Positions 8,990-17,861 of a stretch of DNA of 64,000 nucleotides are shown piece after piece; the stretch's first letter is position 1, and each line of letters begins with the position of its first letter. The translations under genes were made by a program, and so were the position numbers. The stretch covers positions 51,027 through 115,026 of the forward strand of contig CAUJEM010000110.1 in the NCBI GenBank assembly GCA_963169915.1. Reading direction: 5' to 3'. The notes under the pieces were generated by a model that was given only the letters and a program-made list of their open reading frames with translations, searched no databases and was not told the origin of the DNA. This DNA comes from Myxococcota bacterium. GTDB taxonomy: Bacteria; Myxococcota_A; Polyangia; Polyangiales; Polyangiaceae.

Positions 8990-10759
8990 TCAGCGCTGAG
9001 CGCTGGGCTGCGCGAAATTGGCAGGGGGCGTGACGATGGGCTGCTGGGCCGCCTGCCCGAAGCTGATGAACAGGCTCCCGGGGAGCCCGCGCACGGTGGG
9101 ATCGTTGAGGGGGAAGCCCCAGTCGGCGCGGATGACGCTGCGGTCGAATTGCGGCAGGACGAGCCGTAGCCCAAGCCCGATGGACTGACGCAGGTGCAGC
9201 GCGTCGTGCGTCTCGAAGGTGCTCCCGACGTCGTGGAACGCCGCCCCGCCGAGCTGCGCGGAGAGCACCTGGACGGGGCGCGTGCGCAGCTCCAGGTTGG
9301 TCACCACCAGGTTGCTGCCTAGAAACTGCGCTGGCGCGTAGCCTCGGAGGCGCGTGTCGCCGCCGAGCGTGCTGCGCTCGTTGAGGAAGTTGGCGTCACG
9401 CACGAGCAGCTCTGCGTCGAACAGCAGGCGGCCGAAGCCGAAGCTCGGCGTCACGACGCGCAGGGCGCCTCGTGAGAAGCCGTCTTCACGTCCGTACCGC
9501 GCGTACTCGCGCTGCGCGGTGGCCAGCGCGCGCGCGAAGCCATTGCCGAGCGGGACCGTGTAGGCGGCGGAGGCGTACATGCCGATGAGGCGCCGGCTCG
9601 AGCCGACGCCGGCGAGCGCGGGATAGGTGCGCAGCAGCAGGTCGTGCCCGAGGTGGACGTCCTCCTGGAGCCCCAGGGTGTTCACGTCGAGCACGGTGGC
9701 GTAGCGGGCGTCGTAGGTCCGCAGCTGGAAGTAGGGCGACTGGCGGGTGTCACGGACGGGCAGCACGTCGCTCACGAAGTCGCGGCGCGCCGGGGAGGCC
9801 GGTAGATCTCGGGTGCGGAAGGCCTGCCGGGTCGCCTCGACGCCGAAGGAGACGTCGAGCTTGCTGAGGTCCCCGAAAGAACGAGTGATCTCTAGCTGGC
9901 CGTAGAAGTGCTCCGCGTCGTAGGCCCACGGGATGGCGTCGTCCCCGGGCGTGGAGGGGGCGTCGTAGGTGCGCAGCCGTCGCCCGATGTAGCTCCGAAA
10001 CACCTCCGTGCGCCACGCGAGGTAGGTCTGCCAGCTCCAGCGGGTGCTGAGCGCGTAGAGCGGCTTGCCATAGGAGAAGCTACCGAAGGAGCCCTCGGGG
10101 TGCCCCTCCTCGCGGTTGAGGATGACGTTCCCCGAGACGCCGCTGGTGATCCGGCTGCCCGCCACGCGCGGGAGCCCGAGTGTCATGCCGAAGGAGTAGG
10201 TGTCGGGGCGCACCCCCAGGTTGAGCGCCGCGAGCGCGTGCAGGCCGAGCAGGTTGATCTCGCTCGGCTGGACCGTGAGCTGGGTCAGCATGCCATCGTA
10301 GTACTGAAAGCTCGTGCTCAGCCGCAGGCTCCACACGTCCTTCGTGATGACGAGCGCGCGGACGCGGCCTGGCGCGCTGCCCTTCACCGGGACGATGATG
10401 ACGAGCGAGAGCGCGCCCTTGCCCCGGAGGTTGCGCGCGCTCTCGGCGACGAGCGCGTCGTCCCAGCGCTGACCGGCGTCGAAGAGCAGCTCGCGCTCGA
10501 TGACGTGCGCCTTGGTGGTGGTGTGAAAGACGTTGAAGAGATCCGGGACGGGATCCGTCTCGTCGAAGATCTCGAGCCGCTCGAGCGCCACGCTCTCGAT
10601 GATGGCGCCGGCAGGGTTCGGCTCGAGCTCGAGCCACCGCTCTCGGAGGACGCGCTCGACGGTCGCCCGCTCGAGCGCCGACTGCTTCGGGGCTGGCGCG
10701 GCGCTCGCGGCGAGGGGCGCGAGGACGCCGAGCGAGGACAGCAGCCAGGCGACGCGCAT
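8990..10759 (-). CDS. Omp85/TamA-like outer-membrane beta-barrel protein
   Basis: About 589 aa. The N-terminal signal peptide MRVAWLLSSLGVLAPLAASA ends near residue 20. A POTRA-like segment covers about residues 40-145 (IIESVALERLEIFDE, then RWDDALVAESARNLRGKG). The rest is a run of alternating strands typical of a 16-stranded barrel, including GGDTRLRGYAPAQFLGSN near residue 480, which matches the conserved RGF/RGY loop motif of Omp85 proteins. I chose the ATG at 10759 because it begins the signal peptide; an in-frame ATG at 10780 adds seven residues. With a single POTRA it is smaller than BamA. No tamB-like gene is adjacent. Role in outer-membrane protein or lipid assembly is inferred. Confidence 0.8.
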   Translation of the reverse strand: MRVAWLLSSLGVLAPLAASAAPAPKQSALERATVERVLRERWLELEPNPAGAIIESVALERLEIFDETDPVPDLFNVFHTTTKAHVIERELLFDAGQRWDDALVAESARNLRGKGALSLVIIVPVKGSAPGRVRALVITKDVWSLRLSTSFQYYDGMLTQLTVQPSEINLLGLHALAALNLGVRPDTYSFGMTLGLPRVAGSRITSGVSGNVILNREEGHPEGSFGSFSYGKPLYALSTRWSWQTYLAWRTEVFRSYIGRRLRTYDAPSTPGDDAIPWAYDAEHFYGQLEITRSFGDLSKLDVSFGVEATRQAFRTRDLPASPARRDFVSDVLPVRDTRQSPYFQLRTYDARYATVLDVNTLGLQEDVHLGHDLLLRTYPALAGVGSSRRLIGMYASAAYTVPLGNGFARALATAQREYARYGREDGFSRGALRVVTPSFGFGRLLFDAELLVRDANFLNERSTLGGDTRLRGYAPAQFLGSNLVVTNLELRTRPVQVLSAQLGGAAFHDVGSTFETHDALHLRQSIGLGLRLVLPQFDRSVIRADWGFPLNDPTVRGLPGSLFISFGQAAQQPIVTPPANFAQPSAQR

Positions 10760-10814
10760 CGGCAGCTCGCACCCTACCATGGGGCGAGGGGGCCTGGGAC
10801 CGGCGGCTGGCGCT

Positions 10815-11786
10815 TCAGAGGGCTCGGACGGCGCGACGGTAGCCGACGTGCGTCAAGGCCTCGCTGACGATGGCGGCCCTCGCGCTGGCGTCTCCCTCAT
10901 CTTCGGGCGCCAAGATGAGGCGATGCGCCAGCACGTGCGGCGCCACGGCGATGACGTCGTCCGGGGCGCAGTAGCCTCGCCCCGCGAGCAGCGCGTGGGC
11001 CTTGGCGGCGCGCAGCAGCCCCAAGCTGGCACGCGGTGAAGCGCCGAGGCTGACCTTGGCGTGGCCGCGCGTGAACGACGCGAGGCCGACGCAGTACGCG
11101 GCGAGGTCCTCCTCGACGTGCACGCGGTCTGCGAGCGCTTGTAGCTGGGGGACCTCCCCCGAGCGCAGCACGACCGCGGGCTCCGGCGCGCTGACCCCGT
11201 GCGTGCGCAGCATCGCGACCTCGTCGCTGGCGCTCGGGTAGCCCATGGAGACGCTGAGCAAGAACCGATCGATCTGCGCCTCCGGGAGCGGATAGGTGCC
11301 CTCGAGATCGATGGGGTTCTGAGTGGCCAGGACGAAGAAGGGCTCGGGCAGCTCGAAGCGGTCCCCCTCGACGGTGACCTGGCGCTCTTGCATGGCCTCC
11401 AGCAGCGCGGACTGGGTCTTGGCGGGCGCGCGGTTGATCTCGTCGGCTAGCACGATGTTGGCGAAGATGGGCCCGGCTCTAAACGAGAAGCTGCCGTCCT
11501 TGGGGCTCAAGACGTACGTCCCGGTGATGTCCGCGGGGAGGAGATCCGGGGTGAACTGGATGCGGCGGACGCGAGCGTCGAGCGTGGCGGCGAAGGTCTT
11601 CACGAGCGTCGTCTTGGCGACGCCGGGGACCCCCTCGAGCAAGACGTGCCCGCGCGCCAAGAGGCCCACCAAGATCATGTCGATGGGCGCTGGATCTCCG
11701 ATGTAGACTCGAGACACCTGCTGTCGCACCTCCAGCAGCCGCCGCTGGACGACCTCGAGCTGGTCCGCCGAGGGGCTCTGGCTCAT
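10815..11786 (-). CDS. MoxR family AAA+ ATPase
   Basis: 323-aa cytoplasmic AAA+ ATPase of the MoxR type, thought to act as a chaperone that inserts cofactors into or assembles protein complexes, generally with VWA/DUF58 partners. Walker A is in LLEGVPGVAKTTLVK (about residues 49-63), Walker B in IVLADEINRAPAKTQSALLEAM (about 110-130), and sensor 1 in FVLATQNPIDLEGTYPLPEAQ. These are textbook MoxR motifs. The start ATG overlaps the stop of the DUF4350-like gene by 4 nt, and the Omp85-like gene begins about 55 bp downstream. Family certain, client unknown. Confidence 0.95.
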   Translation of the reverse strand: MSQSPSADQLEVVQRRLLEVRQQVSRVYIGDPAPIDMILVGLLARGHVLLEGVPGVAKTTLVKTFAATLDARVRRIQFTPDLLPADITGTYVLSPKDGSFSFRAGPIFANIVLADEINRAPAKTQSALLEAMQERQVTVEGDRFELPEPFFVLATQNPIDLEGTYPLPEAQIDRFLLSVSMGYPSASDEVAMLRTHGVSAPEPAVVLRSGEVPQLQALADRVHVEEDLAAYCVGLASFTRGHAKVSLGASPRASLGLLRAAKAHALLAGRGYCAPDDVIAVAPHVLAHRLILAPEDEGDASARAAIVSEALTHVGYRRAVRAL

Positions 11787-13162
11787 GACGCGTGCTCCGC
11801 GCCAGCCTCCGCCAAGAGGCGGTGCAGCTCGCGCTCGAGGGCCAGCAGCTGGGGGGGGGCGAGCCGTAGCTCACGCGCGTGCAAGACCGCGGCCTCGGCG
11901 GCGTCCAGGGTCGTCAACATGGCTCTCAAGGAGGCAGACGATGCCGCACTGAGCGCGCCTTGTCGAACCACCTCCGCGAGCAGCGCCTCCCGTGAGGCGC
12001 TCGGGCCGAGCCCGAGCCGCTCCGAGAGGCTCTCGAGCAAGGCCGAGCGTAGCTCCAGCAAGACCAGCGCTCTCGGGCTCTCGCTCGCGGAGAGCACGGC
12101 GGCGCGCCCGGCGGCGCCGCCCTGCGCCAGCAGAGGGACGCTCTTGGCGTAGCGCGGCTGGAGCCTGCCGTAGGTCCTGCCCGCCACCCGCGTGACCCAG
12201 CCCGCGGCGCCGAGCGCCAAGGCCCCTCCGAGCACCCAGTGCAGCAGCTCTGGTAGGCCATCGTGGTGGAGGCGGGAGGCGAAGCCCATGGCGTCGTCGA
12301 GCTGGTCTCGGAGCTCCGCCGCCCAGCGGTGGCGCCCCCCGAAGACGCCCTTCTGCTTGAAGTCGTTGGCGACGAGGTAGACCTTGCCCTGCCGCTCGCC
12401 CCACGCATCATCGTCGACGAGGTAGCGGGTGAGCGCGGTCGCGAAGGCGCGGTTGCCCGGGTAGCGCAGCATGAGGTTGATGACGGCCGAGGGATCCCCC
12501 ATGGCGAGCAGCCGGCCTTTGTCCAGGATGATCCCGGTGACGGCCAGGGCGGCGGGGGGCTCGTCCTGCGAGCGGATCTCCAGGACGGAGGTGAGGTTGG
12601 GGTGGGTGAGGGCGACGGGGTGGTTGGTGATGAGCTCCTCCACGTCGGCGACGAGCGGGTGCCGCGCCTGCTCGAGGGCCGCGACGGCGGGCGGGACCGT
12701 GGGCGTGGCGATGGCGAAGTCGGCGCGCTGGCGGAGCATCCGCTCCGGGCGGAGAGGTGAAGGGACCTTGCGGATCCCGAACCGCTCGAGCAGCTTGCCG
12801 GCCCCGCCGTAGTCATCGAGGATGGCGAGGCGCCCTCCGGCGCGCAAGAACGCCGCCAGCTCGTCGTAGTCGGCGCTCGAGCCGGGGTGCAGCAGCAGCA
12901 CTCCGTCGCGCGGCGTGAGCTCACCATAATCCAGCGTGGCGACCACCACGACGCGCTCGGGGCCGAGCGCTGCCCGCATCAGCGCGAGCAGCTCACTCGC
13001 GCCTTGCCAGCCGGTGTCGGAGGCCTCGAAGTCCGCCGCCCTCACGGGCGCCGGCCCGAGGAGCGCGAGCCAGAGCGCCGCCTGGCCGAGGGCGCGGCGC
13101 CAGCGCGGTCGCCGCCCTGACCTACGCGCGCGACGGGAACTTGACCAGCCTCTACCTGTCAC
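11783..13162 (-). CDS. DUF4350-like membrane protein, first gene of the MoxR run
   Basis: 459 aa beginning at a GTG. A very basic N-terminus ([14 protein letters not shown]) precedes a hydrophobic signal segment, LGQAALWLALLGPAPVRA, near residues 25-42. A Rossmann-like DUF4350 region follows (VLLLHPGSSADYDELAAFLRAGGRLAILDDYGG near 88-121, with a conserved-looking NHP near 180). One transmembrane helix (WVLGGALALGAAGWVTRVAG) lies near 310-330, then an Ala/Leu-rich cytosolic helical tail. DUF4350 proteins often sit beside MoxR and DUF58 genes, as here. The stop overlaps the moxR start (ATGA). Function of the family is not established. Confidence 0.8.
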   Translation of the reverse strand: MTGRGWSSSRRARRSGRRPRWRRALGQAALWLALLGPAPVRAADFEASDTGWQGASELLALMRAALGPERVVVVATLDYGELTPRDGVLLLHPGSSADYDELAAFLRAGGRLAILDDYGGAGKLLERFGIRKVPSPLRPERMLRQRADFAIATPTVPPAVAALEQARHPLVADVEELITNHPVALTHPNLTSVLEIRSQDEPPAALAVTGIILDKGRLLAMGDPSAVINLMLRYPGNRAFATALTRYLVDDDAWGERQGKVYLVANDFKQKGVFGGRHRWAAELRDQLDDAMGFASRLHHDGLPELLHWVLGGALALGAAGWVTRVAGRTYGRLQPRYAKSVPLLAQGGAAGRAAVLSASESPRALVLLELRSALLESLSERLGLGPSASREALLAEVVRQGALSAASSASLRAMLTTLDAAEAAVLHARELRLAPPQLLALERELHRLLAEAGAEHAS

Positions 13163-13224
13163 TAGATTAACCCGGTAAGCGCCGTAGCCTTGCTTGAACC
13201 CTTCAACCGTACCCGAGACCCACT

Positions 13225-13413
13225 ATGCTCCCTCCGTTCATCATCGACCAGATCCGTCGGCGTGAGGAAGAGGAGCGCCGCCGTGAAGCGGAGCGGCCGC
13301 GGCTCGAGCTGCCGGTGACCGGCCCGGGTGAGGGCGCGCCGCCTCGCCCGGCTCCGCGGGGTGAGCAAGACGACGTCCAGCGAGGCGTCATCGTCCTGGA
13401 TTTGAGGGGCTGA
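13225..13413 (+). CDS. small charged protein, conserved-looking
   Basis: 62-residue product beginning MLPPFIIDQIRRREEEERRR, continuing with a Pro/Arg-rich linker and ending in GVIVLDLRG. The mix of a short hydrophobic start, an Arg/Glu helix and a beta-strand end looks like a real peptide rather than a chance frame. I recall similar short proteins with a PPF-I-IDQIRRREEE opening from myxobacteria, but cannot verify this here. It lies alone between the divergent DUF4350-like gene and a lipoprotein gene. Function is unknown. Confidence 0.6.
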   Translation: MLPPFIIDQIRRREEEERRREAERPRLELPVTGPGEGAPPRPAPRGEQDDVQRGVIVLDLRG

Positions 13414-13481
13414 GGGCGCGGGCGCGCGGCGGCTCGATGGGCGTCGCAGGGGGGCCACGCTTGTACTAAGGTCCGCGGACC

Positions 13482-14993
13482 TTGAGGCCCGTGGTAGTTC
13501 CTTGGTTGGCTCGCGCCGCGTCAGTGTTCGGCGCGGCGGCGCTGTGCGTCGGCTGTTTCGCTGGTGAGGGGCAGCCGCCCCCGACGGAGAGGGTGTACTA
13601 CCCCACGGGCTTGGCGCTCAGCCCCGGAGGCACGCGCCTCTACGTGGCGAGCAGCGACTACGATCTCCAGTTCAACGGCGGCGCGCTTCAGGTGCTGGAT
13701 CTGGCCCGCGTGCGGCAGCTCGTTCGCGAGGAAGGGGCGGGGGCGCCCCAGCCTTGCGCGCACCTCGGCGAGCAGACCGATGCGGAGCGGGTGCTCTACC
13801 CTGGTCGCTGTCGCCCCGTGAAGCTCACCGCCCCACCGGGCGGCGGCTCGCTCTTGCTCGCCTCGACGGGCATCGGGGCCTTCGCGACCGATCTCGTCTA
13901 CCGCAGCTCGCCTGCCGGGCCTCGAGGTGAAGATCGCCCCGGTGGGCGGCTGTTCGTCTCGGTGCGCGGTGACGCCACGGTGACGTGGGCCGACGTGGAG
14001 GACGACACCTCCGCCAGCCCGCTGGGGACGGAGCTCGACTGCGGCCAGTCCGGTGCGCGCGGGGGGAGCTGCGACGCCGAGCACCGCCGCGGCGACAACG
14101 CCGCTGCCGACAACACCCGCGGCCTGCGGCTGCCGCGGGAGCCCTACGCCCTCGACGCCACCCCAGACGGCGACACGCTCGTGCTCACCCACCAGACCGA
14201 GGGCGCGCTGTCACTGCTCGTCAATGACTGGGGCAGCGGCCCCTCCCTCGGCACCGGCCCGAGGCTGGAGTTCGTCTTGGGAGGGCTCCCGGGGGCGCCG
14301 GTGGGGGTCGCCGCGCTCCCTCCGAGCCCAGCCGGTGAGGGCAATTTCCTCGTCACCTACCGGAATGTCCCGCAGCTCAGCCTCGTCCGCTTCTACTCCG
14401 ATCCCAAGGCCGTGCCGGCGCGGCCGTACCTGGCGACCGTGGGGAGCGCCCCCATCACCGCGAACGCCTCGGGCTTCGACTCGCGCGGCTTGGCCGTCGA
14501 TGGGACGGCTCGCGCCCAGGCCATCGCGGACTGCGAGCCCACCGACGAGGCCTGCCTGTTGCTGGCGCATCAGACGAAGCTCGGGCTGTACGTCGCCAAC
14601 CGCAGCCCCGCGAGCTTGCTCATGGGGGAGACCCAGCGCTCGGTGGATTTGCCGCAGAGCCTGGACGCGCGCGGCTTGTCGGCGGGGCCCTCCAAGGTCG
14701 TGCTCGCGGACGTCATCGATCGCGACGGCAGCCGCCGTCCGCGCGTCTTCGTGGTGTGCTTCGACGCCCACGTCATCTACGTCTACGACCCCTCCATCCA
14801 GGAGTTCGAGACCATCATCGAGACCGGGCGAGGGCCTCACGCCCTGGTCGTGGATTCGACGGAGGGCCTGGGCTACGTGGGCCACTTCACGGACTCCTAC
14901 ATCGGTGTGCTGGATCTCGATCGCAGACACCCCACCTACGGGACCTTGGTGCTGTCCCTGGGTGAGCCCTCGGCACCCCGAGCGTCCAAGTGA
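13482..14993 (+). CDS. lipoprotein with beta-propeller-like (YncE-type) repeats
   Basis: About 503 aa. The N-terminus has a signal segment with lipobox LCVGC near residue 24. The body carries repeats such as YYPTGLALSPGGTRLYVAS, EPYALDATPDGDTLVLTHQ, RVFVVCFDAHVIYVYDPS and GPHALVVDSTEGLGYVGHF, which are typical blades of YncE/NHL-type beta-propellers. It probably sits on the outer membrane or cell surface. The start is uncertain: TTG at 13482 or GTG at 13491, neither with a strong ribosome site. Its stop overlaps the start of the next lipoprotein gene, so the two are coupled. No enzymatic motif is seen. Confidence 0.8.
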   Translation: MRPVVVPWLARAASVFGAAALCVGCFAGEGQPPPTERVYYPTGLALSPGGTRLYVASSDYDLQFNGGALQVLDLARVRQLVREEGAGAPQPCAHLGEQTDAERVLYPGRCRPVKLTAPPGGGSLLLASTGIGAFATDLVYRSSPAGPRGEDRPGGRLFVSVRGDATVTWADVEDDTSASPLGTELDCGQSGARGGSCDAEHRRGDNAAADNTRGLRLPREPYALDATPDGDTLVLTHQTEGALSLLVNDWGSGPSLGTGPRLEFVLGGLPGAPVGVAALPPSPAGEGNFLVTYRNVPQLSLVRFYSDPKAVPARPYLATVGSAPITANASGFDSRGLAVDGTARAQAIADCEPTDEACLLLAHQTKLGLYVANRSPASLLMGETQRSVDLPQSLDARGLSAGPSKVVLADVIDRDGSRRPRVFVVCFDAHVIYVYDPSIQEFETIIETGRGPHALVVDSTEGLGYVGHFTDSYIGVLDLDRRHPTYGTLVLSLGEPSAPRASK

Positions 14994-17851
14994 GCCGGAG
15001 CCTCCTCGCCCCCATCCTCTTTTTCGGCCTGCTCGCGGCGTGCGCGCAAGAGCCGGTGCAGGTCCCGCTGCGCTCGCTGGAGCGCAGCGGGGACGTCAGC
15101 TTCGTGTGCGCCACCAGCAGCGGGGAGGGGCGCCCGATCGACGACTGCCCTGCCGCGCCGGGCGTCGACGCTCGGCTGCTGGCTTTCGTCACCCAGACGC
15201 GGCGCGGTGAGGTGGCGGTCTTGGACGTCACCGCCGGCAAGGTCAGAGATCTGGACCCCTCGACGCCCAGCTACGGCTTTCTGCCCGTGGGCGCCTCTCC
15301 CCGGGCGATCGTCTCCACCCCGGGCGGGGTCGCGACCTTCGTCGGGGTCGCGGAGCCGGGGCGCGAAGGTATCTTCGGGCTCCCCACGAGTTGCGCTCGA
15401 GCGCCCGTGACGGACCTCACCGAGCTCCCCGCCTGTGCGCTCCCAGCGGCGCCCGGGGCGATGGCCGTGCTCATCGATCCGCCCAACGACGAGGGCCAGC
15501 TCCGTGAGAGCTGCGGGGGCTCGTACTCCGCGGCCGGCGGCGAGGCGGGGCGCGCGCTCGCCGCCAGCGGGCGCCGCTGCACGGCCGATCTCGCCCTAGA
15601 GACGACGCCGCCCGGCCGACGCAAGCTCGCCGTGGCGCTCCCCAGCCGTGGCGAGCTGGCGATCCTCGACGCTCAGGCCATCTTGGATCGCGCGCCCGGG
15701 AGCTTCGAGCCTTGCCCCTGGGAGCGCGTGCTCCCCCTGCGCGCGGAGCTGCCGGCGGTGGCGGAGCAGCAGCCGCTGCCCAGCGACCTGACCCCGGAGC
15801 CCGCCTGCGTGGGCGTCCCCAAGGGAGGACGCTCCGCGCCGCCGGCGGACTACCGCTCCACGCCGGCCGATCTCGCGCTCGCCGCCGGCCGGCTCTACGT
15901 CGCCGATCGCTCGGCGCCCGTGGTGCACGTGCTGGACGTGCAGGATCCTTGCGCCGCCGCGGAGCTGCCGCCGCTGCTGCCCGCCAGCTACCTCGAGCCG
16001 GACGCCGTGGTGACCACCAGCCGCGTCGCGGTGAGCCCGCCCACCACGCGCGGCGAGCGCTTCGCCTACGTCGTGGAGGAGTCCTCGGGCAGCACGATGA
16101 TCTTCGACGTGAGCCGCGACAGCCCCTCGCGCCTGCCATTGGCCCGGGAGGGCTCCGCGTGGTTCGCTGCCGAGCCGCCGGATCGGCTCAGCTACAGCGC
16201 GCGCGCTCACGACGTGGACTTCGCGTTCCGCGACGTCCCCCTCCCAGATCCCGTGACGGGCATCGCGGAGCTGGGGGTCGCCTGCGACCCCGCGCCCACC
16301 GCAGATCTGGACTCCGTCGGCGCCGGCTTCCGAACCTCTCAAGACTACGCCACGGGGGCCGGCCCCCGGAAGCTGCGCGGCGTCTTCGGCTTCGTGGCGC
16401 TGGCCTCGGGGGCGGTCGCGGTGGTGGACGTCGAGGACCTCGACGCCCCCTGTCGGCGCCCACGCTTCGGCAACCCCGGAGGCGCGATGGATTTCCGCGG
16501 CTGCGCCGACGCCCCCGGGTCGCCGATGCTCTACACCTTGGGAGGCACCGCGGCGGGGACGGCCACGGTCAGCGACGAAGTGAGCTGCCGGGTCGTGCAG
16601 CCGCACCGCTCGCGCTCGGCGAGCTATGAGGTCGTCAGCAGCGCCGTCGGCGTGCGAGCCCCAGCGCTCCGCGGGCTGCCGCGCTTGGCGGATCCCGAGC
16701 TCGGGCAGCTGAGCTCCGAGCAGACCACCGCTGGCCGCGCAGCGCCTCGGCTCTTGGCAGTGCCGTTCGACGCAGGGCAAGCCGCGGAGGCGTTCGTGGG
16801 GGACGTCCGCTATCGCGCGGGGGACGGCGAGCACCCGCTCGCCACCGACCCGGCGAGCGCCACGGAGCACTCGGTGGCGGTGTCGTACGTGGAGCCTCGC
16901 GCCTTCGCGCCGGTCGACGACGTCACCATCACCTACGAGGGTCGCTTGACGCCGCCGCGCACCACGGCTCGCGTGTCGGTCGACGGAGAGCTGCGGGACG
17001 CTGCGGGGTTCTGCGCACGCGGCGTCCAAGACCTGAGCCTGGCGCGGCAAGAGGCCGAGCGGCTCGGCGTCGCGTCGGACGCGCGCGAGCGGTTCGCGGA
17101 GGATCACGCGGACTACGTCCAGCTGAGCGGTGAGCTGCTCGGCAAGGAGGACGCCTGGTGGCGTACGGGCGGGGCCAGCTGCGACGGTAGCGCGCAGGGG
17201 CACTACGCCTGCGAGGCGCTGTTTGGCACCGCCAGCGCGCCCACGGAGGCGCGAGAGCTGCGGCTCCTCGAGGCCTTCGACGACCGGCTGGTGGTGGAGC
17301 CGCGTGAGCGCGGCGTGGACGTGACGCGCCGGTTGGCGCTCGTCGCGTGCTGCTTCCCCACGCTGAGCGAGTACGTCGTCCGCAGCGCGGACCAGTGGAT
17401 CGTCGCCGGCAGCGCCTCCGGCTTCCAGCACGACGTGGAGCGGGCCAGCGATGGGCGCTGCGTGCGGAGCTGTGACCCGCGGCGGCGCGTCCAGCGAGGG
17501 CGGGTGTACGAGACGAGCCTCGGTGCTCGCACGGACGGCTCGGCGCCGCCGCTCGCCTGCGCGCGCAGCGGCCCGCTGGCGCCGGGTGATCCTTGCGCGT
17601 TTCGGAGCGTGACGCACAGCTTCGGGGTCTACCGCGGCGCCGCCGCGAGCCGGCGCGACATGTCCTTCACCTTCAGCATGACGGGGGGCTTCTCGCCGCT
17701 CTCGGCCTACTTGGGGGGCAGCGGGGCCAGCCTGCCGGAGCGGATGTTCTACGTCCCACAGCTAGGTCAGCTCGCAGTGGTCGACACGGCCGCCACGGGG
17801 CTCACCCTGGTGAGCCTCACCAGCCTGGCGCCCAGCGCGGTGTTCTTCTGA
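14990..17851 (+). CDS. large lipoprotein with propeller-like repeats
   Basis: 953 aa, starting at a GTG that overlaps the preceding stop by 4 nt. The N-terminus MSRSLLAPILFFGLLAACAQ carries the lipobox LAAC with Cys near residue 18. The first 550 residues contain propeller-like segments (RGEVAVLDVTAGKVRDLD, AGRLYVADRSAPVVHVLDV, GERFAYVVEESSGSTMIFD, FGFVALASGAVAVVDVEDL). The C-terminal 400 residues are Cys-containing and beta-rich, ending with a YVPQLGQLAVVDT segment. It is the partner of the 503-aa lipoprotein and probably forms a surface pair with it. No catalytic motif is visible; function unknown. mutS begins 10 bp downstream. Confidence 0.8.
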   Translation: MSRSLLAPILFFGLLAACAQEPVQVPLRSLERSGDVSFVCATSSGEGRPIDDCPAAPGVDARLLAFVTQTRRGEVAVLDVTAGKVRDLDPSTPSYGFLPVGASPRAIVSTPGGVATFVGVAEPGREGIFGLPTSCARAPVTDLTELPACALPAAPGAMAVLIDPPNDEGQLRESCGGSYSAAGGEAGRALAASGRRCTADLALETTPPGRRKLAVALPSRGELAILDAQAILDRAPGSFEPCPWERVLPLRAELPAVAEQQPLPSDLTPEPACVGVPKGGRSAPPADYRSTPADLALAAGRLYVADRSAPVVHVLDVQDPCAAAELPPLLPASYLEPDAVVTTSRVAVSPPTTRGERFAYVVEESSGSTMIFDVSRDSPSRLPLAREGSAWFAAEPPDRLSYSARAHDVDFAFRDVPLPDPVTGIAELGVACDPAPTADLDSVGAGFRTSQDYATGAGPRKLRGVFGFVALASGAVAVVDVEDLDAPCRRPRFGNPGGAMDFRGCADAPGSPMLYTLGGTAAGTATVSDEVSCRVVQPHRSRSASYEVVSSAVGVRAPALRGLPRLADPELGQLSSEQTTAGRAAPRLLAVPFDAGQAAEAFVGDVRYRAGDGEHPLATDPASATEHSVAVSYVEPRAFAPVDDVTITYEGRLTPPRTTARVSVDGELRDAAGFCARGVQDLSLARQEAERLGVASDARERFAEDHADYVQLSGELLGKEDAWWRTGGASCDGSAQGHYACEALFGTASAPTEARELRLLEAFDDRLVVEPRERGVDVTRRLALVACCFPTLSEYVVRSADQWIVAGSASGFQHDVERASDGRCVRSCDPRRRVQRGRVYETSLGARTDGSAPPLACARSGPLAPGDPCAFRSVTHSFGVYRGAAASRRDMSFTFSMTGGFSPLSAYLGGSGASLPERMFYVPQLGQLAVVDTAATGLTLVSLTSLAPSAVFF

Positions 17852-17861
17852 GGCCAACGCG

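Noticed and set aside
15596..17617. 673-aa minus frame inside the large lipoprotein gene
   Set aside because: Arg/His/Ala-rich antisense shadow; the plus strand has a signal peptide and repeats.
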